From the NCBI RefSeq assembly GCF_001691565.1, contig NZ_MAYO01000003.1, positions 1,216,766 to 1,280,765 of the forward strand: a stretch of 64,000 bases of DNA. Direction: 5' to 3'. This DNA is from Microbacterium oleivorans. Its GTDB lineage: Bacteria > Actinomycetota > Actinomycetes > Actinomycetales > Microbacteriaceae. The notes beneath the pieces are model-generated. The model did no database searches and was not told the origin of the DNA. It saw only the letters and a program-made list of their open reading frames with translations. This document shows, in pieces, positions 55,222 to 63,654 of this stretch; the first letter of the stretch is position 1; every line of letters starts with the position of its first letter. The position numbers were made by a program, and so were the translations under genes.

Positions 55222-56156
55222 CGGAAACCGCGGTCTACGCCGCCGGCGGCGTGGTGTGGCGGATGCTCGACGGCAAGCTCCTCGTGCTCGCCATCCACCG
55301 CACCAAGTACCGCGACGTCACGCTGCCCAAAGGCAAGGTGGATCCCGGCGAGACCCTTGCCGAGACGGCCGTCCGCGAAATCCATGAGGAGACCGGCATC
55401 CGTGTGCACCTCGGTGTACCCGTCGGCATCTCGAACTACCGCCTGCCGAGCAAGCGGACGAAGATCGTCCACTATTGGAGCGCGCAGGCGACCGAGAAGG
55501 CGATCCGTGAATCCGCGTTCGTCCCGAACCGCGAGATCGCAGCGCTGGAGTGGATGCCTGCGCGCAAGGCTCTCGGGAAGCTGAGCTACCCGGTCGACGT
55601 CGAGATCCTGGAGCACTTCCTGCGCCTGGTCGACGACGGTGTGCTCGAGACCTTCCCCCTCGTGGTGCTGCGCCATGCGAAGGCGACGGCGCGGGAGGAC
55701 TGGACGGATCAGGATGCCGCGCGCCCCCTGACCCCTCGCGGCAAGAAGCAGGCGAAGGCGATCGTCGGGCCGCTCCGGGCCTTCGGCGTGCGCCGGGTGT
55801 ACTCGAGCGATGCCGTCCGCTGCGTCGACACGGTCGCTCCGCTCGCGAAAGCGCTGCGACGCGACGTCCGTCGTACGTCCGCGATCTCGCAGGATGCCTG
55901 GGATGCCGGGACCGCCGACGTCCGGACGCTCGTGGGCAAGCGCGTGCGCGCGCGCAAACCCGCCGTGATCTGTTCGCACCGGCCGCTGCTCCCCGACGTG
56001 ATGCACGAGATCGCCCTGGCGACGGGCACCGTGAAGGGCTCGTACCTCGGCGATGCGTCGGCACTCGAACCGGCTGCCTTCTCGGTAGTCCACCTCTCGG
56101 CGACCAACCCCGGATCGGGGATCGTCGCGATCGAGACACACGTCCCCAAGGCGTGA
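55218..56156 (+). CDS. mutT1: MutT1-like NUDIX hydrolase with histidine phosphatase domain
   Basis: A 312-residue two-domain protein. Residues 1-140 are a NUDIX hydrolase with the box [22 protein letters not shown]. Residues about 150-312 are a histidine phosphatase with [14 protein letters not shown] and later [13 protein letters not shown]. In mycobacteria this enzyme sanitises oxidised nucleotides and can hydrolyse diadenosine polyphosphates. It overlaps ppk by four bases and precedes pstSCAB, where phosphate turnover is coordinated. Confidence 0.93.
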   Translation: MTETAVYAAGGVVWRMLDGKLLVLAIHRTKYRDVTLPKGKVDPGETLAETAVREIHEETGIRVHLGVPVGISNYRLPSKRTKIVHYWSAQATEKAIRESAFVPNREIAALEWMPARKALGKLSYPVDVEILEHFLRLVDDGVLETFPLVVLRHAKATAREDWTDQDAARPLTPRGKKQAKAIVGPLRAFGVRRVYSSDAVRCVDTVAPLAKALRRDVRRTSAISQDAWDAGTADVRTLVGKRVRARKPAVICSHRPLLPDVMHEIALATGTVKGSYLGDASALEPAAFSVVHLSATNPGSGIVAIETHVPKA

Positions 56157-56187
56157 TCCGACAGACGAATCCGTTCGGACCGGGTTC

Positions 56188-56231
56188 GTTCACCTGTCGT
56201 TCACCTCCGGAGCGGAACCTGGTCACCGGCG
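56188..56231 (+). promoter_or_regulatory. PHO-box-like 11-bp repeats upstream of pstS
   Basis: Two adjoining units GTTCACCTGTC and GTTCACCTCCG are in perfect 11-bp phase. A third unit GAGCGGAACCT is degenerate, and a fourth (GGTCACCGGCG) restores the consensus. A TAGCGT box (56236-56241) then stands about 52 bases before the pstS ATG. This is the arrangement bound by PhoP/RegX3-type regulators. Confidence 0.8.
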
Positions 56232-56292
56232 GCTCTTAGCGTCGAGCCAGCCCCGCACCCGGGGTGTCCCGATCACCCGAAGGAAATCACAC

Positions 56293-57408
56293 GTGAAGCT
56301 CAACCGCATCGCCCGCGTGGGCGCTGTCGCAGCAGTCGCCGTTCTGTCGCTCTCCGCTTGCGCGGCGAACGAGGGCACCCCCGCTGGCAGCAGCCAGCCC
56401 TCCGACGGCGGAACCGCTCTGTCGGGCACCGTCAAGGCCACCGGCGCCTCGTCACAGGGCGCTGCCCAGCAGGCGTGGACCGCCGCCTTCCAGAAGGCGA
56501 ACCCGGACGTCACGATCAACTACCAGCCGACCGGATCGGGCACGGGCCGCGACAACTTCATCGCCGGCTCCAGCAACTTCATCGGCTCGGATCGCGCCTA
56601 CACGGCCGACGAGATCGCCGCCGGCAAGTTCGGCGCCTGCGCGACCCCCGACATCATCGAGGTCCCCGCCTACATCTCGCCCGTCGCGGTCGTCTTCAAC
56701 CTCGACGGTGTGAAGAAGCTCAACCTCACCCCCGAGGTCATCGCCGACATCTTCAACGAGAAGATCGAGAAGTGGAACGACCCGGCGATCGCCGACCTGA
56801 ACAAGGACGTCACGCTCCCCGACCTCGCCATCACCCCCGTCTTCCGCGGTGACGAGTCGGGCACCACCGGCACCTTCACCTCGTACCTCGCCTCGGTCGC
56901 CCCGAAGGAGTGGCCGTACGAGGACGACGACGCCTGGCCCGTCAAGACGAAGCGCTCCGAGGCTGCGCAGCAGACTTCCGGCGTCGAGGCCACCGTCAAC
57001 GGCGGCAAGGGCACCATCGGCTACATCGACGCATCGCGCGTCGGCGAGCTGGGCTCCGCCGCCATCAAGGTCGGCGACGACTTCGTACCGTTCTCCTCGG
57101 AGGCCGCCGCCGAGCTCGTCGCATCGTCGCCCCTCGAAGAGGGCCGCAACGGCGGCGACCTCGTCTTCCAGGTCGACCCCGCGAAGGCTCCCGCCGGCTC
57201 GTACCCGATCGCTCTCGTGAGCTACCTCATCGGTTGCGCCCAGTACGAGAAGCCCGAGACGGCCGACATCGTCAAGGCGTACTTCTCCTACATCGTCAGC
57301 GAGGAGGGCCAGAAGGTCGCCAACGAGGCCGCCGGTTCCGCCCCGCTGTCGACCGAGGTCGCCGAGAAGGCCCAGACCGCGATCGACATGATCAGCGCGA
57401 AGAAGTAA
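56293..57408 (+). CDS. pstS: Phosphate-binding lipoprotein PstS
   Basis: A 371-residue periplasmic-type binding protein anchored as a lipoprotein: signal peptide 1-24 with lipobox LSAC. Phosphate-contact segments include ATGASSQGA, GSGTGRDNFIAGSSNFIGSDR and GDESGTTGTF. AAGGAAAT lies about five bases before the ATG. First gene of the high-affinity Pst importer; a hairpin separates it from pstC. Confidence 0.96.
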   Translation: MKLNRIARVGAVAAVAVLSLSACAANEGTPAGSSQPSDGGTALSGTVKATGASSQGAAQQAWTAAFQKANPDVTINYQPTGSGTGRDNFIAGSSNFIGSDRAYTADEIAAGKFGACATPDIIEVPAYISPVAVVFNLDGVKKLNLTPEVIADIFNEKIEKWNDPAIADLNKDVTLPDLAITPVFRGDESGTTGTFTSYLASVAPKEWPYEDDDAWPVKTKRSEAAQQTSGVEATVNGGKGTIGYIDASRVGELGSAAIKVGDDFVPFSSEAAAELVASSPLEEGRNGGDLVFQVDPAKAPAGSYPIALVSYLIGCAQYEKPETADIVKAYFSYIVSEEGQKVANEAAGSAPLSTEVAEKAQTAIDMISAKK

Positions 57409-57415
57409 GACCCTC

Positions 57416-57454
57416 GCTGCTGGTGGCTCCCGCTCGTCGGGAGTCACCAGCAGC
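57416..57454 (+). terminator. Hairpin between pstS and pstC
   Basis: A 17-bp stem (GCTGCTGGTGGCTCCCG / CGGGAGTCACCAGCAGC, one G-U type pair) with a CTCGT loop, seven bases after the pstS stop. It probably acts as a partial terminator or mRNA stabiliser so that PstS is made in excess over the permease. Confidence 0.7.
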
Positions 57455-57490
57455 ACTCACGTCCGCCCCGCTTCCGACCCGAGGACTGCG

Positions 57491-58453
57491 ATGCCCCCCA
57501 CCACCGAACTGGTCGCCGACCAGGACACCGCCCGGCGACCGATGCGTCGGCGCGGCGATCTCGTCTTCTCGAGCACCGCGCTGGGCGCGGGCATCATCAT
57601 CCTCATCGTCCTCGCCGCCGTCACGCTCTTCCTCATCGTCGAGAGCGTGCCGGCCTTCACGGCGAACCCCGACGAGACCCAGTTCCTGAGCGGTGAGCCG
57701 TTCTGGCAGTACGTCTGGCCGTTCGTCTTCGGCACCCTCTGGGCTTCGGTGATCGCGCTCGTCGTCGCGACACCGCTCGCCATCGGGATCGCCCTCTTCA
57801 TCTCGCACTACGCGCCGCGCAAGCTCGCCGCGGCGCTCGGGTACGTCATCGACCTCCTCGCCGCGATTCCTTCGGTGGTCTACGGCCTGTGGGGCGCCCT
57901 CGTGTTCTCTCAGCTCCTGCAGCCGTTCTACGTCTGGCTGAACGAGAACTTCGGCTGGATCCCCTTCTTCGCCGGTGCGGTCTCCCCCACCGGGCGCACG
58001 ATCCTCACCGCATCTCTCGTCCTCGCCGTGATGATCCTGCCGATCATGACCGCGATCACCCGCGAGGTGTTCCTGCAGACCCCCGTGCTCCACGAGGAGG
58101 CGGCCCTCGCCCTCGGCGCGACGCGCTGGGAGATGATCCGGATGGCCGTCTTCCCCTTCGCCCGCGGCGGAATGGTCTCGGGCGCGATGCTCGGCCTCGG
58201 CCGCGCGCTCGGCGAGACGATGGCCGTCACGATGGTCCTCTCGGCCACGGGTGCGGTCACGTTCCAGGTGCTCAACTCGAACAACCCCACGCCGATCCCC
58301 GCGAACATCGCCCTGAATTTCGGTGAGGCGTACGGCGACGGCGTCAACGTTCTCATCGCGACGGGCCTCATCCTCTTCATCGTGACCTTCGCGGTCAACG
58401 CGATCGCCCGGTGGGTCGTCAACCGCCGTGCCGAGTTCTCTGGAGCGAACTGA
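57491..58453 (+). CDS. pstC: Phosphate ABC transporter permease PstC
   Basis: A 320-residue permease with six TM helices. The inner-membrane-loop motif EEAALALGATRWEMIRMAVFP couples to the ATPase, and a cytoplasmic N-terminus of about 25 residues precedes TM1. It pairs with PstA. Starts after the pstS hairpin; its stop overlaps the pstA start (TGATG). Confidence 0.95.
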   Translation: MPPTTELVADQDTARRPMRRRGDLVFSSTALGAGIIILIVLAAVTLFLIVESVPAFTANPDETQFLSGEPFWQYVWPFVFGTLWASVIALVVATPLAIGIALFISHYAPRKLAAALGYVIDLLAAIPSVVYGLWGALVFSQLLQPFYVWLNENFGWIPFFAGAVSPTGRTILTASLVLAVMILPIMTAITREVFLQTPVLHEEAALALGATRWEMIRMAVFPFARGGMVSGAMLGLGRALGETMAVTMVLSATGAVTFQVLNSNNPTPIPANIALNFGEAYGDGVNVLIATGLILFIVTFAVNAIARWVVNRRAEFSGAN

Positions 58454-59544
58454 TGACCACCCTCACCCGCTCCGAGACCCGCACGCCCGTGGGCAACTCG
58501 CTCACCGCGGGACAGCTGCCCAAGTGGATGCCGTGGGTGCTGCTCGCCGGCGCGCTCGTGCTGTCCGGCATCCTGTTCGCCATCATGAACAGCGGCAGCG
58601 ATGTGGCCGACTTCAACATCGCCGGTGCCACCTTCGTGGGCGTCGTCCTGTTCGCGATCGTCCTCGTCGTCCTGTCGGGCGTCGTCGAGACGCGGCGCCG
58701 CGCCGCCGACCGGCTCGCGACCGTGCTGGTGTCGATCGCCTTCACGATCGCCCTGCTCCCGCTCATCTCGCTGCTGTTCACGGTCATCGTCAACGGCGTC
58801 GCCCGGTTCGACCCGACCTTCTTCTCCAACTCGATGCGCAACGTCGTGGGCGAAGGCGGCGGCGCCGTCCACGCGATCTGGGGCACCCTCATCGTGACCG
58901 GCTGGGCGACCGTCATCTCGGTGCCGATCGGTCTCATGACCTCGATCTACCTCGTCGAGTACGGCCGCGGCCGGGTCGCGAAGCTCATCACCTTCTTCGT
59001 GGACGTGATGACCGGCATCCCGTCGATCGTCGCGGGTCTGTTCATCGTCGCCGTGTGCGCGCTGCTGTTCGGTCCGGGGCTCAACACCGGCTTCATGGGC
59101 TCGCTCGCCCTGTCGGTGCTGATGATCCCGGTCGTCGTGCGTTCCAGCGAGGAGATGCTGCGACTGGTTCCGAACGAGTTGCGCGAGGCGAGCTACGCCC
59201 TCGGTGTGCCGAAGTGGCTGACGATCGTGAAGGTCGTCCTCCCCACCTCGATCGCCGGCATCACGACGGGCATCATGCTGTCGATCTCGCGCGTCATCGG
59301 CGAGACCGCCCCGCTGCTCCTGACAGCCGGGTTCACCCAGTCGCTCAACATGAACGCGTTCGACGGCCCCATGATGACGCTCCCGGTGTTCGTCTACGAC
59401 CAGTTCCAGAACCCCGGCACGAACATCCCCGCCGCGCTCGAGCGCGCCTGGGCCGGAGCGCTCACGCTCATCATCATCGTCATGGCGCTGAACCTCATCG
59501 CACGCTTCGTCGCGAAGAAGTTCGCCCCCAAGTTCGGCCGCTGA
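58453..59544 (+). CDS. pstA: Phosphate ABC transporter permease PstA
   Basis: A 363-residue permease with an extra pair of N-terminal TM helices (about 25-80) before the usual six-helix BPD_transp_1 core. The coupling loop is ELREASYALGVPKWLTIVKVVLP, and GETAPLLLTAGF is conserved in PstA. The N-terminal extension is typical of actinobacteria. ATG at 58453 overlaps pstC by one base. Followed by pstB after 30 bases. Confidence 0.95.
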   Translation: MTTLTRSETRTPVGNSLTAGQLPKWMPWVLLAGALVLSGILFAIMNSGSDVADFNIAGATFVGVVLFAIVLVVLSGVVETRRRAADRLATVLVSIAFTIALLPLISLLFTVIVNGVARFDPTFFSNSMRNVVGEGGGAVHAIWGTLIVTGWATVISVPIGLMTSIYLVEYGRGRVAKLITFFVDVMTGIPSIVAGLFIVAVCALLFGPGLNTGFMGSLALSVLMIPVVVRSSEEMLRLVPNELREASYALGVPKWLTIVKVVLPTSIAGITTGIMLSISRVIGETAPLLLTAGFTQSLNMNAFDGPMMTLPVFVYDQFQNPGTNIPAALERAWAGALTLIIIVMALNLIARFVAKKFAPKFGR

Positions 59545-59574
59545 CCCGCGGCATCCGACAGAAAGCACCCCGAA

Positions 59575-60354
<780 letters not shown>

Positions 60355-60453
60355 GTCGGCTGTAGGGAGCGAGGGATGCTGTGCGGGAGCGCGGTGTCCC
60401 TCGTTCTGGTTTGTGGGGGTGTGCGGTGTGGGGTGGCGGGGGTGCGCGGTGGC

Positions 60454-60529
60454 GGATGCAATAGATCGCGGGCGACACGCGGCATCCCGAGCCTGAACGG
60501 CGGGGTGTCGCGGCGGGACTATTGCATTC
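60454..60529 (+). repeat. 76-bp interrupted-palindrome element, copy A
   Basis: It starts GGATGCAATAG and ends CTATTGCATTC, inverted end arms of 11 bp (10 paired). Inside are GCGACAC and GTGTCGC, a second inverted pair, around the core GGCATCCCGAG. The element lies between pstB and the DUF559 gene. Its 5' flank has diverged from the other copies. Confidence 0.85.
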
Positions 60530-60622
60530 ACGGACTTCTCCCCCGCGGGGATGGGATGCCGGTTGTCCCCGGCATGAGCCAGGGCGGCTCGTGAGGGCCG
60601 AGAGCGGACGAGGCTCGCGGGT

Positions 60623-61432
60623 ATGTGCGAGCTCCGGCATCCGATCGTCCGTCTGCGGCAGTTGTTCGATGCGGGGTGGTCGCAGCGGCGGGTGCAGCGG
60701 GCCCTGCGGCGCGGCGAGCTGGAGCGAATGCGGATCGGGGTCTACGCATGGCCTGAGACGTGCGCCGAGGCGCGACTCGCCGCGAAGCACGGCGGCTCGC
60801 TGGCGTGCGTGAGCGCGGCACGGCACCGCGGCCTCTGGGTGATGGCGGATGCTCGGATGCCGCATGTCTGGATGCGGCCCGGGCAGCGCACGTACGACCA
60901 TCCGTGCGAGTGCACCGAGCATTGGGATGCCGCCGGCCCCGGAGAGGATCGTCGGGAACCGTCACTCGCTCGAATCCTGCGACAGATCCTCACCTGCTAC
61001 GGCGGCGAGGCGTTCTTCGTCGCGCTGGAATCCGCGCGGCGTCAGGACCTGCTCGACGGCGACGACATGCGCTGGCTGAGCCGGAATGTGAATCAGGAGG
61101 GGCGCGATGCACTCGGGCTCAGCAGGGACGACGCCGACAGCGGACTCGAGTCGATGCTGCGGTGGCGGCTGCGCGACCTCGGACTGCGCGTGCGGACGCA
61201 GATGCGCATTGCCGGCGTCGGGGTCGTCGATGCGTTGATCGGCGACCGGCTGATCATCGAAGTCGATGGGCGCGACAACCACGATGGACCGTCGCTGCGA
61301 CACAAGGACCTTGTGCGCGACGCCAACGCGGCCATGTGGGGCTACGTCACCCTCCGCTTCGACTACGCGCTCATCGTTCACGACTGGGACATGGTCGAGC
61401 GTGCGATCCTCGGGGCGCTCGCGCGGATGTGA
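60623..61432 (+). CDS. DUF559/PD-(D/E)xK nuclease-like protein with AbiEi-like N-terminus
   Basis: A 269-residue protein. Residues about 10-42 (LFDAGWSQRRVQRALRRGEL...RIGVYA) look like the winged helix of AbiEi-type antitoxins. The C-terminal 100 residues have the Vsr-like/DUF559 fold: E176, D203 (VVDALIG), E213 and D215 (IIEVDG), then a His/Lys/Asp helix (SLRHKDLVRDANAAMWGY). Such domains cut DNA or act as putative toxins; the activity is not established. Only a weak ribosome site precedes the ATG. It is flanked by copies A and B of the 76-bp repeat, and its stop is inside a duplicated GCGCGGATGTGAGGGC. Confidence 0.85.
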   Translation: MCELRHPIVRLRQLFDAGWSQRRVQRALRRGELERMRIGVYAWPETCAEARLAAKHGGSLACVSAARHRGLWVMADARMPHVWMRPGQRTYDHPCECTEHWDAAGPGEDRREPSLARILRQILTCYGGEAFFVALESARRQDLLDGDDMRWLSRNVNQEGRDALGLSRDDADSGLESMLRWRLRDLGLRVRTQMRIAGVGVVDALIGDRLIIEVDGRDNHDGPSLRHKDLVRDANAAMWGYVTLRFDYALIVHDWDMVERAILGALARM

Positions 61433-61466
61433 GGGCTGGGTCGCGCGCGTGCGCGGATGTGAGGGC
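61421..61466 (+). repeat. Direct repeat at the end of the DUF559 gene
   Basis: GCGCGGATGTGAGGGC occurs at 61421-61436 (holding the stop codon) and again at 61451-61466, exactly 30 bases apart. A third partial copy, GCGCGGATG, leads into repeat B at 61477. It suggests that short duplications built this region. Confidence 0.75.
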
Positions 61467-61480
61467 CGCGGCGCGTGCGC

Positions 61481-61556
61481 GGATGCAATAGTTCGGCGGC
61501 GACACGCGGCATCCCGAGGCAAACGGGCGGGGTGTCGGGTCGGGACTATTGCATCG
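61481..61556 (+). repeat. 76-bp interrupted-palindrome element, copy B
   Basis: Starts GGATGCAATAG, ends CTATTGCATC (perfect ten-base complement), with the core GGCGACACGCGGCATCCCG and the second inverted pair GCGACAC/GTGTCG. Preceded by the conserved 11-base flank GGCGCGTGCGC and followed by a flank containing GGGGCGAGGGATGCCGGG that it shares with copy C. Confidence 0.88.
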
Positions 61557-61622
61557 GGCTACGGGGCGAGGGATGCCGGGGCGGTCCTGGGTCGCCGCGC
61601 GTCGATCCCCTGGCGCGTGCGC

Positions 61623-61698
61623 GGACGCAATAGTTCCACGGCGACACGCGGCATCCCGAGGTGGTTGGACGGCGTGTCACGGCAGGACTAGTGCATCC
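61623..61698 (+). repeat. 76-bp interrupted-palindrome element, copy C
   Basis: Starts GGACGCAATAG and ends CTAGTGCATCC; each arm has a changed base yet nine positions still pair. The core GGCGACACGCGGCATCCCG is identical to that of copy B. The 5' flank GGCGCGTGCGC and 3' flank ACGGGGCGAGGGATGCCGGG also match copy B, so B and C look like a tandem duplication. Confidence 0.86.
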
Positions 61699-61762
61699 GC
61701 TGACGGGGCGAGGGATGCCGGGTGTCGAGCTCGTTGCGCCGCGCGCGAACGCCCGCCACAGG

Positions 61763-62647
61763 TCAGTCGCGCGGGCTGAGCAAGTACTGGTTGAAGGATG
61801 CCGTGAGCTCGGCGTCCAGGGCCAGGGGACGCTCGTCGACGGCCGTGATGGGCGCGGCGAGACGGACGCTCGAGACGAGCCAGGCGGCATCCGCTTCGCG
61901 GAGGGCCGACACGGGCAGGGTCTCGTAAGCGGTCTCGAAACCGCGATCGGCGAGGTGATCGAACAGGCTCAGCTGGGTGGTTCCGTGGAGGATGCCGCCG
62001 TTCGGCGCCGGGGTGACGAACGTGTCTCCGCGACGGATGATGAGCGACGCGGTCGGCGCCTCGAGCACGAAGCCGTCGGAGCTCACGAACACCGCGTCGT
62101 CGGCACCACGGCGCTTCGCCTCGCGGATCGCGGCCATGTTCACTGCGTACGACAGCGTCTTCGCGCCCAGGAGCAGCCACGGCGCACGCCCCGGCAGATC
62201 GATGCTGTATCCGCGGTCGAGGACGGCCACGGCGACGCCCTCGGTGCGCGCCTTCGTGAAGTCCGCCGCCGGCGCGACCGTCACCCACGCGGTCGGCGTC
62301 GGGCCGTGCTCCACGCCACGGCTCAGGATCAGCTTGATGACCGCCTCGCCCTCCCCCGACGAGGCCTGCGCGCGGATGATCGCCTCGCGCCACTGCTCGA
62401 GGTTCGGCGCCGGCAGCTCGCAGATCTCCGCGGAGTGAGCGAGCCGGGCCAAGTGCGGCTCGACCTCCTGCGCGTGACCGTCCACGACGCCGATCGACTC
62501 GAAGATCCCGTCGCCCCGCTGCGTGCTCAGCTCCCCCACCGTCAGCGCGGGGGTGGCGGGATCGATCTCGCTGAAGGTGTCGAGGAAGTCGGTACGCGGA
62601 TCGTCGGATGCCGCGGGGTCGATCATGAGTGCGAAGCGCCAGGCCAT
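61763..62647 (-). CDS. pabC: Class IV aminotransferase (aminodeoxychorismate lyase-like)
   Basis: A 294-residue PLP enzyme of fold type IV. The N-terminal TQRGDGIFESIGVVDG and the catalytic-Lys region GAKTLSYAVNMAAIREAKRRGADD are clear, with SSDGFVLEAPTASLIIRRGD and ILHGTTQ in the second domain. Length and motifs fit 4-amino-4-deoxychorismate lyase, which supplies p-aminobenzoate; a branched-chain or D-amino-acid transaminase is possible. TAGGCT lies seven bases before the ATG, suggesting leaderless expression. It runs toward repeat C. Confidence 0.88.
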   Translation of the reverse strand: MAWRFALMIDPAASDDPRTDFLDTFSEIDPATPALTVGELSTQRGDGIFESIGVVDGHAQEVEPHLARLAHSAEICELPAPNLEQWREAIIRAQASSGEGEAVIKLILSRGVEHGPTPTAWVTVAPAADFTKARTEGVAVAVLDRGYSIDLPGRAPWLLLGAKTLSYAVNMAAIREAKRRGADDAVFVSSDGFVLEAPTASLIIRRGDTFVTPAPNGGILHGTTQLSLFDHLADRGFETAYETLPVSALREADAAWLVSSVRLAAPITAVDERPLALDAELTASFNQYLLSPRD

Positions 62648-62682
62648 GCCACGAAGCCTACGCGGCGGCATCCGTCGTCATC

Positions 62683-62758
62683 GGATGCAAGAGTCCGAGC
62701 GCGACACGCCGCCTGCCAGCCCCGGGATGCCGCGTGTCGCCATCGATCCATTGCATCC
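62683..62758 (-). repeat. 76-bp interrupted-palindrome element, copy D (inverted)
   Basis: Read on the minus strand it begins GGATGCAATGG, contains the identical core GGCGACACGCGGCATCCCG and ends TCTTGCATCC; 76 bases like the others. The flank GGCGCGTGCGC is also conserved (62759-62769). It lies upstream of the aminotransferase gene on the opposite orientation to copies A-C. Confidence 0.87.
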
Positions 62759-62855
62759 GCGCACGCGCCCCAAGACCCACACCCGACACGCCCGGCCGCA
62801 ACGAAATCTCCGCTCGACCGGAATACCTCCGGAGCCCCTCCGTTACACTTTTCTA

Positions 62856-62940
62856 GCCGGGCCGCAGTAACCCCGGGCTCCATCTTCAGCCGCTGCGAGC
62901 GGCCACGCGCCGAGAGGCGTTCTGCGGTCCGGCACTTTTT
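62856..62940 (+). ncRNA. Candidate small structured RNA with own -10 box and terminator
   Basis: TACACT (62844-62849) ends six bases before 62856. A 12-bp stem GCCGGGCCGCAG (62856-62867) / CTGCGGTCCGGC (62922-62933) encloses two hairpins (GCCGCT-GCG-AGCGGC at 62889-62903, and CGCC-GAGA-GGCG). It is followed at once by ACTTTTT, like an intrinsic terminator. Alternative pairings GGAGCCC/GGGCTCC (62831/62875) and GTTAC/GTAAC also exist. No family recognised. No gene follows on this strand. Confidence 0.45.
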
Positions 62941-62944
62941 ATGC

Positions 62945-63583
62945 CTACGTGAGGCCGTCGCGTCGCCACAGCGCTGCGGCCGCGACGAGATCCCCCGCGT
63001 AGGTGTCGAGGCGCAGCGCCCGCGTCGTGAAGGTCGACGCCCGCACCGGTTCGCTCTCGTCGTAGTCGTCGGCGAGGTCGGTCGCCCCCGCCGCCACGAC
63101 CCGGGAGAAGGATGCCGCCCGCTCGAGCGCGAGCGCGAAGTCGCCCGCGAACACTCCGCGCAGGATCAGGTCGATGAGCGAGACGAGCTCGTCAGGGCTC
63201 GCCGGAGCCGGCGCACCGGCGATCACGACATCCGCCGATGACAGACGTGTCCGTCCACGCTCGTAGAGCAGCGCCGCCGTCGCCGCGTCGTCATGGATCA
63301 TCAGCTGCAGCAGGTACAGCCGCCACAGTGCGCCCGGCAGCGACCGCGCGGGCGAGTGCGCCCACAGCTCCGCGATCGTCGCGATGCCGTGCGCGTCGGT
63401 GAACGTGACGAGCCGGTCGATGACGTCGTCGTGAGGCTGCTCGCGAACGCGCGAGAGAAGAGCGGATGCCGTGGCGTGCGCTACGCGGCTGGCTTCAGCG
63501 GGATCGTCGGCGGCGAAGTTCCGGTCGAACGAGTCGGGTGAGCGGCGGACCGGCTTGTGGAAGTCGCGGGACGCGTCAGACAT
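62945..63583 (-). CDS. Uncharacterised helical protein
   Basis: A 212-residue protein predicted mostly helical, Ala-rich, with a hydrophilic N-terminus (MSDASRDFHKPVRRSPDSFD). A central stretch (GALWRLYLLQLMIHDDAATAALLYERGRTRL) and a conserved-looking LIDLILRGVFAGDFALALERAASF are its main features. I recall similar proteins in Microbacterium annotated variously, but no known domain is evident. It has no signal peptide or TM helix. Ordinary coding bias. It may be co-transcribed with the anti-sigma gene upstream. Confidence 0.72.
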   Translation of the reverse strand: MSDASRDFHKPVRRSPDSFDRNFAADDPAEASRVAHATASALLSRVREQPHDDVIDRLVTFTDAHGIATIAELWAHSPARSLPGALWRLYLLQLMIHDDAATAALLYERGRTRLSSADVVIAGAPAPASPDELVSLIDLILRGVFAGDFALALERAASFSRVVAAGATDLADDYDESEPVRASTFTTRALRLDTYAGDLVAAAALWRRDGLT

Positions 63584-63608
63584 CGTTCCAGGCTACTCCG
63601 GGAGCAAC

Positions 63609-63641
63609 GCACCCCGACCGGCCGGAGCCGAAGCGGGGTGC
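63609..63641 (-). terminator. Terminator after the anti-sigma factor gene
   Basis: An 8-bp perfect stem (GCACCCCG / CGGGGTGC) with a 17-base loop, 13 bases after the anti-sigma gene stop on the minus strand. A moderate hairpin. Confidence 0.55.
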
Positions 63642-63654
63642 GGAGCGAAAGCTG

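Larger units (their letters stand above)
61433..61762. other. Gene-free stretch holding repeats B and C
   Basis: About 330 bases between the DUF559 gene and the aminotransferase gene with no coding signal on either strand. Apart from two 76-bp repeats and their shared flanks, nothing else is recognised in it. Confidence 0.7.

Noticed and set aside
60454..61698. Insertion sequence or MITE with GGATGCAATAG terminal repeats
   Set aside because: No transposase and no clear target-site duplications; flanks of copies B-D are conserved beyond the arms, unlike independent insertions. Not fully excluded.
60454..62758. A CRISPR array formed by the 76-bp repeats
   Set aside because: Only four copies, of 76 bases, at irregular spacings, one inverted, with genes between them and no cas genes.
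62856..62940. SRP RNA, tRNA-Sec or tmRNA
   Set aside because: The GGAAGGAAGCAGCC-type SRP loop, tRNA-Sec sequence features and tmRNA tag frame are all absent; only the general fold suggests an RNA.
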